Notes: generated by a model not told the origin, from the letters alone. A stretch of DNA of 64,000 nt from CAVPEW01 sp963703565 (GCA_963703565.1 CAVPEW010000018.1:1-64000); one strand, 5' to 3'. Shown: positions 1-8,861, numbered from the stretch's first letter. Numbers and translations: made by a program.

Positions 1-1
1 G

Positions 2-2272
2 CAATGGATCCAGTCCCAGGTCGAAGGTGCCCCGAGCGAGCTCGGCGCCGAGGACCAGCGCCACATCCTCGAGCGCCTCAACGCCGCCGAGGCTCTCGAG
101 AAGTTCCTGGCCACCAAGTACGTGGGTCAGAAGCGATTCGGGCTCGAAGGCGCCGAGGCGCTCATCCCGGTTCTGGACTCGCTGCTCGAGGCGGCCGCGG
201 ACGCCGACCTCGACTCGGTGGTGATGGGCATGCCGCACCGCGGACGGCTCAACGTGTTGACCAACATCGTGGGCAAGAGCTTCGACCAGGTCTTCCGGGA
301 GTTCGAGGGTTACATCGACCCCGACTCCATCCAGGGCTCGGGCGACGTCAAGTACCACCTCGGCCAGACGGGCAAGTTCACGTCGCGTGGCGGTCGTTCG
401 ATCGCCGTGGAGTTGGCCGCGAACCCGTCGCACCTCGAGGCGGTCGACCCTGTGGTCGAGGGCATGGTCCGCGCCAAGCAGGACGCGATCAACGATCCCG
501 AGGCGTTCTCGGTGCTCCCGCTGCTGATGCACGGCGACGCAGCCTTCGCCGGCCAGGGAGTGGTCGCCGAGACGCTCAACATGAGCGACATCAAGGGCTA
601 CCGGGTGGGCGGGACCATCCACGTGGTCGTGAACAACCAGATCGGGTTCACCACGACGCCCGAGTCGGCCCGCACAGGCTTCTACTGCACCGACGCGGCC
701 AAGATGATCCAGGCGCCGATCCTGCACGTGAACGGTGACGATCCCGAGGCGTGCGTGCGCGTCGCCCGCATCGCCTTCGCATACCGCCAGCGCTTCCACA
801 AGGACGTGGTCATCGATCTCGTCTGCTACCGCCGCCACGGCCACAACGAGGGTGACGACCCCAGCTACACCCAGCCCCTGATGTACGCCAAGATCGACAA
901 GCGCCGTTCGGTCCGCAAGCTCTACACGGAGTCGCTGGTCAAGCGTGGTCACCTCTCGCTGGAGGAGGCGGAGTCGGCCCTGGTGGATTTCCAGCAGCGC
1001 CTGCAAACGGCGCTCGACGAAACCCGCCAGTCGGCCCCACCCTCGGTGGCGGCGGCCAGGGCCGCCCGGCCACCGGCGATCGTCGCGCCGTCGATGGGCA
1101 CCGGGGTGGATCGGGCCCGGTTGGCGGAGATCTACGCCGCGCTGTCCAGGTTCCCCGACGGCTTCGAGGTCCATCCCAAGTTGCGCAAGCAGTTGGAGGC
1201 CCGCGACCGGCTGTGGTCGGACGGCCTTGTCGACTGGGCGCTCGCCGAGGCACTCGCCTACGGCAGCGTGCTACTCGAGGGCACCGACATCCGGATCTCG
1301 GGCCAGGACACTCGCCGGGGAACCTTCAGCCACCGTCATGCGGTCCTCATCGACCACCAGAGCGGCGACGAGTACGCCCCGCTCGCCCACCTGGACCCCG
1401 ACCAGGCCAAGTTCTGGATCTACGACTCGCTGCTGAGCGAGTACGCCGCGCTGGGCTTCGAGTACGGGTACTCCGTCGTAGCCAAGGACGCGCTGGTCGT
1501 CTGGGAGGCCCAGTTCGGTGACTTCGTCAACGGCGCCTCGATCATCGTCGACCAGTTCCTCGTCGCGGCCGAGGACAAGTGGAGCCAGCGGTCGAACCTG
1601 GTGCTCTACCTGCCCCACGGGTACGAGGGCCAGGGTCCCGAGCACTCGTCGGCACGGATGGAGCGCTTCTTGTCCGCTGCCGCCGGCGACAACATCCAGG
1701 TTGCCGATGTCACCCAGTCCGCTCAGCTGTTCCACCTCCTGCGACGTCAGGTCCGACGCGAGGTGCGCAAGCCGCTGGTGCTCTTCACCCCCAAGTCGCT
1801 GCTGCGGGCCCGCTCGTCGCGCTCGACGCTCGACGAGCTCAGCACCGGGAGCTTCCAGGAGGTGCTCGACGACCCGTCACCCCCGGAGCGCGATTCGGTG
1901 CGCCGGATCGCGCTCTGCACCGGCAAGATCGGCCACGAGGCGCTCGCCGCCCGAGACGAGTCGGGTGCGCCGCTCGCCGTGTTGAGGCTCGAGCAGCTCC
2001 ACCCGTGGCCCTTCGACCGGCTCGACGAGCTGGTCGCCGGTTATCCCCGGGCCTCCGAGCTGGTGTGGTTGCAGGAGGAGCCCGAGAACATGGGCGCCTG
2101 GAACTTCGTCAAGGGGCGCCTCTACGAGCGGTTCGAGGACTCGCACGCGATCCGACGGGTCAGCCGTCCCGAATCCGGCAGCCCGGCGAGCGGGTCGGCG
2201 AGCGTGCATGCCGTCGAGCAGCGCGCGCTGGTGCAGGAGGCGATGAACCTCGACGAAGCCGGCGCTGCGTAG
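2..2272 (+). CDS. kgd: 2-oxoglutarate dehydrogenase E1 / 2-oxoglutarate decarboxylase, 5' partial
   Basis: Thiamine-diphosphate E1 enzyme that decarboxylates 2-oxoglutarate in the TCA cycle. The frame is already open at base 2, so the N-terminus lies outside the window, and with it any E2-like domain that actinobacterial Kgd proteins carry; 756 residues are visible. Seen are MPHRGRLNVL, the cofactor-binding stretch MHGDAAFAGQG followed by VVNNQIGFTT, the transketolase-like signature SGQDTRRGTFSHRHAV, LYLPHGYEGQGPEHSSAR, and EEPENMGAWNF near the C-terminus. All are typical of OdhA/Kgd/SucA, and the frame is intact to the TAG stop. Whether it is the multifunctional actinobacterial form cannot be seen here. 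Confidence 0.93.
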   Translation, partial: QWIQSQVEGAPSELGAEDQRHILERLNAAEALEKFLATKYVGQKRFGLEGAEALIPVLDSLLEAAADADLDSVVMGMPHRGRLNVLTNIVGKSFDQVFREFEGYIDPDSIQGSGDVKYHLGQTGKFTSRGGRSIAVELAANPSHLEAVDPVVEGMVRAKQDAINDPEAFSVLPLLMHGDAAFAGQGVVAETLNMSDIKGYRVGGTIHVVVNNQIGFTTTPESARTGFYCTDAAKMIQAPILHVNGDDPEACVRVARIAFAYRQRFHKDVVIDLVCYRRHGHNEGDDPSYTQPLMYAKIDKRRSVRKLYTESLVKRGHLSLEEAESALVDFQQRLQTALDETRQSAPPSVAAARAARPPAIVAPSMGTGVDRARLAEIYAALSRFPDGFEVHPKLRKQLEARDRLWSDGLVDWALAEALAYGSVLLEGTDIRISGQDTRRGTFSHRHAVLIDHQSGDEYAPLAHLDPDQAKFWIYDSLLSEYAALGFEYGYSVVAKDALVVWEAQFGDFVNGASIIVDQFLVAAEDKWSQRSNLVLYLPHGYEGQGPEHSSARMERFLSAAAGDNIQVADVTQSAQLFHLLRRQVRREVRKPLVLFTPKSLLRARSSRSTLDELSTGSFQEVLDDPSPPERDSVRRIALCTGKIGHEALAARDESGAPLAVLRLEQLHPWPFDRLDELVAGYPRASELVWLQEEPENMGAWNFVKGRLYERFEDSHAIRRVSRPESGSPASGSASVHAVEQRALVQEAMNLDEAGAA

Positions 2273-2282
2273 GGTGCCGCGG

Positions 2283-3030
2283 ATGAAGGCCGACCTTGCC
2301 CGGTCCCCGGCGTCGATCGTAGGAGCACGTCGTGCGCAGTTCCGCGCCGCGTGGTTCGCCCTGCCGTTCCTGCTCGTCGTCGCCGCCTGCGCCGACGAGG
2401 ACGAGGCCGCAACCCGGGAGCTCAGCGCCTCCACGTCGCAGGCCCCGCCTGGCTCGGGGCGCGACCGCTCGGGTGGCGACCCCTCGGCGGAGGTGGTCGT
2501 TCCCGACGGCTGGGTGGTGCTCGAGGGAGAAGGTGTGGCGTTGGCCGGTCCGCAGGACTGGGAGGTCGTCGACCTGAGCGGTGAGGACTTCTCGGAGCTG
2601 CTCGACCGTGCCGGGGGAGCTCAACGAGGAGATGGCCGCAGCCCTCACCGACGAGGTCCGCTCGCTGGCGAGCAGTGGAGCCATGCTGTTCGCGGCATCG
2701 CCCGCACCCGGCGGGTTCTTCGACAACGTCAACGTCATCGCCTTCCCTGATGCCGCACCCACCGCCGAGCTGCTACGACTCGGCGCGGTGGCCCAGATGG
2801 AGCAGGTGGGCGCTTCGGTGCTCGACAGCGGGGTGGTCGAGCTGCCGGCGGGTAGGGCCGTTCGCCTCGAGTACACGATCTCGGTGAAGGGCTCCGCCGG
2901 CGGTTCCGTGACCGGCGTTCAGTACTACGTGATCGGCGACGAGGAGACCCTCGTGGTGACGGTCACCTTGAGCCCGGGCACCGGCGCCGACCTCGCCGAC
3001 CGCATGGCTCGCACGCTGGTGATCGGATGA
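2283..3030 (+). CDS. Putative lipoprotein, frameshifted in this sequence
   Basis: Unrecognised exported protein. The N-terminus has basic residues, a hydrophobic stretch (FALPFLLVVAAC) and a lipobox-like VAAC, followed by a low-complexity linker, so it is probably a lipoprotein. The first frame runs to about 2616 (ending ...FSELLDRAGG). The homogeneous continuation, GELNEEMAAALTDEVRSL through to 3030, is in the next frame. Removing one G from the G5 run at 2613-2617 joins the two as ...LLDRAGELNEEM. The C-terminal half resembles secreted actinobacterial proteins with a hydrophobic core, but I cannot name a family. Start ATG 2283; GTG 2274 is an alternative. It lies directly behind the kgd stop. 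Confidence 0.6.
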
Positions 3031-3097
3031 GTGGACCCGTCTCGGCGGTCCGGGTCCGCGTGCGCCCGGCGGGCTTGTAGTTGACTACCGCTCCGTA

Positions 3098-4783
3098 ATG
3101 ACGATCAACCACGTCGTCGTAGACGGCTCCAATCTCGCCACCGAAGGTCGAACGCTGCCGAGCCTGGCGCAACTCGACGACGCGGTGAGGTCGTTCATCG
3201 AGCAGTACGAACCCGAGAAGGTCACCGTGGTGGTCGACGCGACCTTCCCGAACCGCATCGATCCCGAGGAGCGGCCCGCCTTCGAGGAGGCCACGGCCAA
3301 CGCGGAACTGGTGACCCCGCCGGCGGGTGTGATCGGCCGCGGGGACGCCTTCCTGCTCGAGATCGCCGACCGCGCCGATGCGGTCGTGCTCTCGAACGAC
3401 TCGTTCCAGGAGTTCCACGGTCAGTTCGGCTGGCTCTTCGACGGCGGCCGGTTGATCGGGGGCAAGCCCGTGCCCCATGTCGGATGGGTGTTCATGGACC
3501 GGGCTCCGGTGCGTGGACCGTTGTCTCGCAAGTCGGTCAACGACGCACGCAAGGCCGTCCGGACGGCCAAGGCAGGGACCGCCGCGACCGCGCCGACTTC
3601 GACGCCGGACGCGGCGGCACCGGCCGCTGCCGCGGGGCCGGCCGCTGCCGCGATCGGCGGCTCTCCCCGCCGGACGCGGCGATCACGCCGGGCGCGCTCC
3701 GAGCCTGCCGCTCAGACGGTCGGCGCGCCGGCGAGCGGCGTCGCGCAGGGGCAAGGTCCGGCTCCGTCGGCGCCGGCGCCGGCGCCGGATCCGGATCCGG
3801 ATGCAGCCAAGCCGGTTCGCGGGCGTCGTGGACGTGCTCGGGGCTCGGCGGGTGAGGGCAGCGGGCCCGACCCTTACAACGACCCGCTCCCGTTCATCGA
3901 GTTCGTCGGCGCCCATCCGGTCGGCTCGACGGTGGAGGCCACCGTCGAGCGGTTTTCCTCCCACGGCGCCTACGTGTTGGTCGGTGAGACCCGCTGCTAC
4001 GTGCCCCTGGCGAACCTGGGTGATCCACCTCCGCGCAGCGCCCGGGAGGTTCTGGCCACCGACGGCCCTGTGACGATGGTCGTCGTCGCGTTCGACACGC
4101 CCCGCCGCGGGGTGGACCTGGCGTTGCCCGGTTTCGCCGTCAAGGATGCCGAGACCGTCGATGTCCCCGCTGCCGCTGTTGCCTCCGCGCCGGACGAGCA
4201 GGAGTTGGGCTCGTCGACGAGGGCGGAAGGCTCGAGGGCTGCAAGGGCCAGAGCTGCCGGGGCCGGAGCTGCAGAGCAGAAGGTTGCGACGAAGGCGGCA
4301 GCGACCAGAGCCGGAGCCGCGAGGGTTGGCGCCGCGAAAGCCGTGAGGAAGGCAGCTGTGACTGCCACGACGGCCAAGGCTGCTGCGGCAACGACCGAAG
4401 CTGCTGGCACTGAGGCTGCTGGCACCGAGTCTGGACGCGCCAGAGCTGCAGTTGAGAAGGCCGGGAGCGCCAACGCTGTCGTGAAGAGGGCTGCCGGAAC
4501 CAGGGCCGCTGTGAAGAAGGCCGCTGTGAAGAAGGCCGCTGTGAAGAAGGCCGCTGTGAAGAAGGCCGCTGTGAAGAAGGCCGCTGTGAAGAAGGCCGCT
4601 GTGAAGAAGGCCGCTGTGAAGAAGGCCGCTGTGAAGAAGGCCGTGGCTAAGAAGTCTGCCGCCACCAAGGCTGTAGTGAAGAAGGCCACTGCCGCGGCGC
4701 AAGGGGCCCCCCGCAGCAGGGCGGGTTCAGGGGCGACGGCCGGTGACTCGGCCGAGGCGCCGGAAGGCACTCGCGGCGCCTGA
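3098..4783 (+). CDS. NYN-domain ribonuclease-like protein with S1 domain and lysine-rich repeat tail
   Basis: A 561-residue protein with three visible parts. Residues 1-150 look like a NYN/Zc3h12a-type (PIN-like) metal-dependent RNase domain: VVVDGSNLATEG, VTVVVDATFPN, a central GRGDAFLLEIADR and VVLSNDSFQEF supply the acidic residues expected of that fold. Residues 265-350 look like an S1-type RNA-binding barrel (GSTVEATVERFSSHGAYVLV). Residues 380-555 are an Ala/Lys-rich, histone-H1-like tail with eight perfect VKKAA units. The combination suggests an RNA-binding nuclease anchored on nucleic acid by its tail. Substrate and role are unknown. A weak TACCGC six bases before the ATG may be its -10 element. 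Confidence 0.75.
   Translation: MTINHVVVDGSNLATEGRTLPSLAQLDDAVRSFIEQYEPEKVTVVVDATFPNRIDPEERPAFEEATANAELVTPPAGVIGRGDAFLLEIADRADAVVLSNDSFQEFHGQFGWLFDGGRLIGGKPVPHVGWVFMDRAPVRGPLSRKSVNDARKAVRTAKAGTAATAPTSTPDAAAPAAAAGPAAAAIGGSPRRTRRSRRARSEPAAQTVGAPASGVAQGQGPAPSAPAPAPDPDPDAAKPVRGRRGRARGSAGEGSGPDPYNDPLPFIEFVGAHPVGSTVEATVERFSSHGAYVLVGETRCYVPLANLGDPPPRSAREVLATDGPVTMVVVAFDTPRRGVDLALPGFAVKDAETVDVPAAAVASAPDEQELGSSTRAEGSRAARARAAGAGAAEQKVATKAAATRAGAARVGAAKAVRKAAVTATTAKAAAATTEAAGTEAAGTESGRARAAVEKAGSANAVVKRAAGTRAAVKKAAVKKAAVKKAAVKKAAVKKAAVKKAAVKKAAVKKAAVKKAVAKKSAATKAVVKKATAAAQGAPRSRAGSGATAGDSAEAPEGTRGA
4511..4645 (+). repeat. 15-bp in-frame tandem repeat (8 perfect copies plus one variant)
   Basis: The unit GTGAAGAAGGCCGCT occurs eight times without a mismatch from 4511 to 4630, followed by a variant copy ending GTG at 4631-4645. 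It encodes VKKAA in the tail of the NYN-S1 protein. Because the unit is a multiple of three bases, copy-number change by slippage would keep the frame and alter only tail length. Confidence 0.95.
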
Positions 4784-4785
4784 GT

Positions 4786-4799
4786 CGCCGCTAGCGGCG
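4786..4799. terminator. Palindrome after the NYN-S1 gene, possible terminator
   Basis: CGCCGCTAGCGGCG is a perfect palindrome starting two bases after the stop of the NYN-S1 gene. It could fold as a five-pair GC stem with a CTAG loop. No U-tract follows, as is common in high-GC actinobacteria, so termination is only a possibility. Confidence 0.35.
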
Positions 4800-4843
4800 G
4801 TGGGGACCCGGTCCAGGGGTCAAGGGCACCCTGTCGGGCCGGG

Positions 4844-4849
4844 TACCGT
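4844..4849 (+). promoter_or_regulatory. -10-like element TACCGT for a leaderless xth transcript
   Basis: TACCGT matches the TANNNT pattern and ends eight bases before the GTG start of the exonuclease gene, so transcription would start at or next to the start codon. No clear -35 box or ribosome-binding site is visible. Confidence 0.45.
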
Positions 4850-4857
4850 GCCCGCCC

Positions 4858-5634
4858 GTGCGCGTCGCAACGTGGAACGTCAACTCGCTGGGCCAGCGAC
4901 TCGCCCGCCTCGAGACCTGGCTCGCCGACGCGCAGCCCGACGTGGTGTGTCTACAGGAGACCAAGCTGGCCGATTCCGCCGTGCCGGCGTTGGCGCTGGC
5001 GGCTCTGGGCTACGAGATCGCCCACCACGGCGAGGGACGCTGGAACGGGGTGGCGATCTGCTCGCGGGTCGGCCTGACCGATGTCGTTGCGGGCTTCGCC
5101 GACGGCGTGGAAGCCGACGACCAGGCCCGCCTGGTCACTGCGACCTGCGGGGGGGTGCGGGTGTTGTCGGCTTACGTGCCCAACGGCCGCTCCCTGAGCG
5201 ACGACCACTACCGCTACAAGCTGCATTGGATGGCTCGCCTCGAACGCCACCTCGACGCCGTCGCGGATCCGACTGACCGGGTGCTGCTCTGCGGTGACCT
5301 GAACATCGCTCCCGCCGACATCGACGTCTGGGACCCGGCCGCGTTCGAGGGTTCCACCCATGTGAGCGGGCCCGAGCGCGAGGCGCTCGAGCGCCTCTTG
5401 GCCTGGGGCTTGCGCGACGTCTTCCGGGAGGCCTACCCGGGGGTGGGCGGCCTGTACTCGTGGTGGGACTACAGGGCCGGGAACTTCCACAAGGGCAAGG
5501 GCATGCGGATAGACCACGTACTGGCCTCGAGACCTCTTGCCGACCGTGTCCGATGGGCGATCATCGATCGCAACGCCCGCAAGGGTGACAAGCCCTCCGA
5601 TCACGCCCCCGTCCTCGTGGAGGTCGATCCGTGA
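4858..5634 (+). CDS. xth: Exodeoxyribonuclease III (AP endonuclease family)
   Basis: Mg-dependent 3'-5' exonuclease and AP endonuclease of the exonuclease III/EEP family, acting in base-excision repair. The 258-residue protein shows the family motifs in order: MRVATWNVNSL, CLQETKLAD (catalytic Glu), the GEGRWNGVAI loop, LLCGDLNIAPADIDVW (catalytic Asp and Asn), YSWWDYRAG, RIDHVLAS and KPSDHAPVLVEV (catalytic Asp-His). The length is normal for the family. The GTG start is supported by the -10 element eight bases upstream. The stop overlaps the GTG of the next gene by four bases, suggesting co-transcription. Confidence 0.93.
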   Translation: MRVATWNVNSLGQRLARLETWLADAQPDVVCLQETKLADSAVPALALAALGYEIAHHGEGRWNGVAICSRVGLTDVVAGFADGVEADDQARLVTATCGGVRVLSAYVPNGRSLSDDHYRYKLHWMARLERHLDAVADPTDRVLLCGDLNIAPADIDVWDPAAFEGSTHVSGPEREALERLLAWGLRDVFREAYPGVGGLYSWWDYRAGNFHKGKGMRIDHVLASRPLADRVRWAIIDRNARKGDKPSDHAPVLVEVDP

Positions 5635-6356
5635 CCCTTCAGCCCGACGATTCCGGCGCGGCCCTGGAGTCGGCCTGGCCGTCCCCGCCGCGCACAGAGC
5701 GACCCGTTCCGCTCACCGATTCCCAGGAGGAGCTGGTCCGTCTGGCGTCGGCGATCCGCGATGTCCTCCACCGCCTCGTGCGGACAGATGCCCCGCTCGG
5801 TCAGATCAGCGCCGCCGCCGACGCCCTCGAGGAGATCGCTCGCCGCTTCGGCGGTCACGGCAACGCCTCGATCTACGAGGGCTTCGGCGAGACCGCCAAC
5901 AGCGGTGATCCCAACGGCTTCTTCTTGCACAGCCCGGTCAGCGGCCACGCCAACCCGTTGGCCGCCCCGCTCGAGATATGGATGGACGGCGAGACGGTGC
6001 GAGGCCGCGGGGTGTACGGCGCCGCGTACGAAGGTCCGCCGGGCTGCCTGCACGGCGGGTACATCGCCGCCGCGTTCGACGAGGTGCTGGGCTCGGCGCA
6101 GTCGTTGTCGGGAGCGCCCGGGATGACCGGTCGTCTCAGCGTCAGCTACCGCAACCCGACGCCTCTGCACACCGAGCTGCGCTTCGAGGGTGAGCTCGTG
6201 GCCGTCGAGGGCCGCAAGATCTCCACGGCGGGTCGGCTCTACGCCGGGACGACCCTGTGCGCCGATGCCGAGGCGCTGTTCATCTCGATCGACTTCTCCA
6301 GGCTGGCCGGACTCATGGTGCGGCGAGCCGAGCGACGGGCGAGGAGCGAGCCCTAG
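5631..6356 (+). CDS. PaaI/THEM4-like hotdog-fold thioesterase
   Basis: Probable acyl-CoA thioesterase of the PaaI-like hotdog superfamily. The hotdog core lies in the C-terminal half (about residues 90-235). GPPGCLHGGYIAAAFDEVLG carries the HGG turn typical of these thioesterases, followed by GRLSVSYRNPTPLHTELRFE and GRKISTAGRLYAG. The first 80 residues are poorly conserved. GTG start in GTGA overlap with xth. The gene converges with the helicase gene on the other strand with a single base between the two stops. Substrate unknown. Confidence 0.8.
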   Translation: MTLQPDDSGAALESAWPSPPRTERPVPLTDSQEELVRLASAIRDVLHRLVRTDAPLGQISAAADALEEIARRFGGHGNASIYEGFGETANSGDPNGFFLHSPVSGHANPLAAPLEIWMDGETVRGRGVYGAAYEGPPGCLHGGYIAAAFDEVLGSAQSLSGAPGMTGRLSVSYRNPTPLHTELRFEGELVAVEGRKISTAGRLYAGTTLCADAEALFISIDFSRLAGLMVRRAERRARSEP

Positions 6357-6357
6357 C

Positions 6358-8430
6358 TCAGGCGCAGCCGCCCAGAGCGGCCAGCAGGCCGGGACCGAGG
6401 CGGCGCGCCAGCACCGGACCGACGCCGGGGATCCGGCCCAGCGAGTCCACGTCGGTCGGCCGTTGCCGGGCGACGCGCACCAGTACGTCGTCGCGTAGGA
6501 CGGCCTCGGCGTCGACCGACGCGCCCCGCGCAGCGCTGGCGCGCCAACGGCGCAGCGAGGCGAGCTGCATCGGATCGGGTGGGCCGGGGCGTCCACGCGC
6601 GGGCTCGGCGTCCTTGCGGGCGGCAGCGTCGGCCAGCGAGCGACGGGCGACCTCGATGGCCGACGCCGACGCGTCGTCACGGTCTGGGCCTGCCTCAGCG
6701 CTGGGGCTGGGCGCGTCGGCGCTGCCCGTCGGGGCGAGCGTGTCGAGCAGAGAGGAGCGGGTCCGCTCCACCTGCTTGCCACCCAAGGTCCGCCGGCTGG
6801 CCCAGTGGACCCGAAGCACCTCCGCGGCTCGGGTCATGGCGACGTGGGCGAGGCGTACCTCTTCGGCGCGCGCCGCGCTGGTGCGCGCATGGGCGATGGG
6901 GACCAGGCCCTCCTCGAACCCGGCGAGGTGAACGATGGGCCACTCGAGGCCCTTGGCGGCGTGGAAGGTGGCAAGGGTCACCTCGTCGCGGCGGGCGGAG
7001 GCGGGCTCGGGGCGCGAGGAGGCCAGCAGCCAGCGCACGAAAGCCTCGCCGTCCGCATCGGGGGCGAGGCGCCCGAACTCGGCGCCGAGATCCGCTACGA
7101 GGGCCAGAGCGGCCTCCGTGTCGGCCGGGGTGTGCCGATCCCGGCCGGGCCCGGAGGAGCCTGGGCTCTCGGTCCCGGCTCCCGCGCTCTGGCCGTCCAG
7201 GCTCAGGTCCACGAGGGCGCGCCCCAGCGGACCAGGTGTGCCCCGGAGCCGGTCGAGCACGGCGCGCACCGCCGGATCGGCGGTGACGGTCTCACCAGCG
7301 GCCCGATGGGGGATGTGCTCCGCCCGCAGAGCCTCCGCGATCAGGGGCATCTGGGCATGGGTGCGCACCAGGATCGCCTGGTCGGCCCAAGGGCGTCCGG
7401 GCCGGCGGGCGAGGCGAACCCCGCGGGCCAAGGCCAGTGCCTCGGCGCGGTCGTCGGCGTGGCCCTGCACGGAGACGGCGTCGCCGTCGCCCCGGGTGGC
7501 GACACCGCCGGCAGCAGAGGCCGCCTGCGCACCGAGCACGGCGGTGGCCGCAGCGAGGATCTGGGGCGTGGACCGGTAGCTGTGGCGCAGCTCGATCACC
7601 TCGACGCCGAGCCAGTGGCGCTCGATCCGCTGCAGGAAGCCGGGATCCGAGCCGTTGAAGCCATAGATCGCCTGGCGCGGGTCGCCCACCCCGCAGACGT
7701 CGTCTCGCCCGGCCCGCCAGGCCTCCAGCAGCCGCAGCTGCAGCGGGTTCGCGTCCTGGAGCTCGTCGACGAAGAGGTGCCGGAAGCGCCATCGTTGCGC
7801 CGCGGCGAACCGCTCGTCCTGCTCGAGTGCGTGGGCACACAGCGCCAGTAGGTCATCGAAGTCGACCAGGCCGGAGTCGTGCTTGGCTCGCAGATAGCCC
7901 GCGAAGGCCTGGGCCACGGTCGCCGCCGGCAGGCCAGTCCGGCGCCGCGCCCTGAAGGCGGCATCGGGGTAGGCATCGGGAGCGATCATGCGGGCCTGGG
8001 CCCACTCGATCTCACCCGCGACAGCCCGCAAGATCGCCGCTCGGGAACCCCGGCCGCCGGAGGGCACGATATCGGTGAGCAACTGGGTGCTTCGCTCCAG
8101 CAGCACGGGTGGCGATTGCCGGCGATCCGCCCAACGGGCCCGGAGCGTGGCGTAGGCCACGGCGTGGAACGTGCCGGCCGTGACCGGGTCCCGCAGACCC
8201 GCGCGTGCGAGGCGCGCGCCCAACTCGGCGGCAGCCTGGCGGGTGAAGGTCAGGGCCAGGACACGGCGCGGATCGGCATCGCCGTCGGCGACCCTCCGGG
8301 CGATCCGGCGGGTCAGCACCCGTGTCTTTCCCGATCCGGCCGGTGCCACGATGCACAGCGGAGCGGCCGCGGTCGTCACCGCGCGCCGCTGGTCGTCGTC
8401 GAGGTCGTCGAGGAGCCGCTCGGCGTCCAC
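6358..8430 (-). CDS. uvrD2: UvrD2-like superfamily 1 DNA helicase with C-terminal HRDC domain
   Basis: ATP-dependent 3'-5' DNA helicase of the UvrD/Rep family, 690 residues, close to the length of mycobacterial UvrD2. Seen are Walker A (APAGSGKT, residues 29-36), motif Ia ALTFTRQAAAEL, motif II LFVDELQDANPLQ, motif III GVGDPRQAIYGFNG, motif IV-like LRHSYRSTPQI, LATFHAAKGLEW, VAMTRAAEVL, and a C-terminal HRDC-like domain ending in a GIPGVGPVLARRLG turn. Mycobacterial UvrD2 has a tetracysteine motif between motor and HRDC; no such cysteine cluster is visible here. The GTG start is supported by a -10 element seven bases upstream. Confidence 0.88.
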   Translation of the reverse strand: MDAERLLDDLDDDQRRAVTTAAAPLCIVAPAGSGKTRVLTRRIARRVADGDADPRRVLALTFTRQAAAELGARLARAGLRDPVTAGTFHAVAYATLRARWADRRQSPPVLLERSTQLLTDIVPSGGRGSRAAILRAVAGEIEWAQARMIAPDAYPDAAFRARRRTGLPAATVAQAFAGYLRAKHDSGLVDFDDLLALCAHALEQDERFAAAQRWRFRHLFVDELQDANPLQLRLLEAWRAGRDDVCGVGDPRQAIYGFNGSDPGFLQRIERHWLGVEVIELRHSYRSTPQILAAATAVLGAQAASAAGGVATRGDGDAVSVQGHADDRAEALALARGVRLARRPGRPWADQAILVRTHAQMPLIAEALRAEHIPHRAAGETVTADPAVRAVLDRLRGTPGPLGRALVDLSLDGQSAGAGTESPGSSGPGRDRHTPADTEAALALVADLGAEFGRLAPDADGEAFVRWLLASSRPEPASARRDEVTLATFHAAKGLEWPIVHLAGFEEGLVPIAHARTSAARAEEVRLAHVAMTRAAEVLRVHWASRRTLGGKQVERTRSSLLDTLAPTGSADAPSPSAEAGPDRDDASASAIEVARRSLADAAARKDAEPARGRPGPPDPMQLASLRRWRASAARGASVDAEAVLRDDVLVRVARQRPTDVDSLGRIPGVGPVLARRLGPGLLAALGGCA

Positions 8431-8437
8431 CCGCGCA

Positions 8438-8443
8438 ACGCTA
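8438..8443 (-). promoter_or_regulatory. -10-like element TAGCGT for a leaderless uvrD2 transcript
   Basis: Reading on the minus strand, TAGCGT ends seven bases before the GTG start of the helicase gene. The spacing predicts transcription starting at the start codon. Confidence 0.4.
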
Positions 8444-8484
8444 CGCGCCGGGGGTGACGACGGGTCGCGCCGCGGCGAGCCCGA

Positions 8485-8490
8485 TACCGT
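8485..8490 (+). promoter_or_regulatory. -10-like element TACCGT before the zincin gene
   Basis: TACCGT ends six bases before the ATG at 8497, predicting a leaderless transcript that runs divergently from the helicase promoter about 40 bases away. Confidence 0.4.
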
Positions 8491-8496
8491 GCGGCC

Positions 8497-8841
8497 ATGG
8501 TGGAGATGGACCTGGCGCCCTTCGAGGTGCTGGTGGGCGAGGCCCTAGATTCGATCCCGCCCGAGCTTGCGCGCCGCATGGACAACGTGGCCGTCGTCGT
8601 GCTCGACGGCACGCCACGCTCGGGCCTGCTCGGGCGCTACGAGGGGGTCCCGTTGCCGAGCCGCGACGCCGGTTACACCTCCGTGGCTCCTGACCGGATC
8701 ACCATCTTCCGCTTGCCGATCCTGGCCCGTTGCGCCAGCGACGACGAGGTGCGTGAGCAGGTCCGCGTCACGGTGCTGCACGAGGTGGCTCACCACTTCG
8801 GAATCGGCGACCGGCGTCTCGACGAGCTGGGCTACCGCTGA
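8497..8841 (+). CDS. Small zincin-like metallopeptidase family protein
   Basis: Cytosolic 114-residue protein of the small zincin-like family common in actinobacteria. The zinc-binding HExxH is seen as VTVLHEVAHHFGIGDRRLDELGY near the C-terminus: the two histidines and the glutamate are present, with a further histidine directly after. The N-terminal half carries the family's FEVLVGEALDSIPPEL and YEGVPLPSR segments. Family length is usually 110-130 residues. The substrate is unknown for the family. The ACT-domain gene follows closely on the same strand. Confidence 0.85.
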   Translation: MVEMDLAPFEVLVGEALDSIPPELARRMDNVAVVVLDGTPRSGLLGRYEGVPLPSRDAGYTSVAPDRITIFRLPILARCASDDEVREQVRVTVLHEVAHHFGIGDRRLDELGYR

Positions 8842-8861
8842 GCGCGCTCGCGGGGGCACGG

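Noticed and set aside
4511..4645. Regular short repeats suggesting a CRISPR array
   Set aside because: Units are 15 bp with no spacers, in frame and encode VKKAA in a protein tail. No cas genes are nearby.
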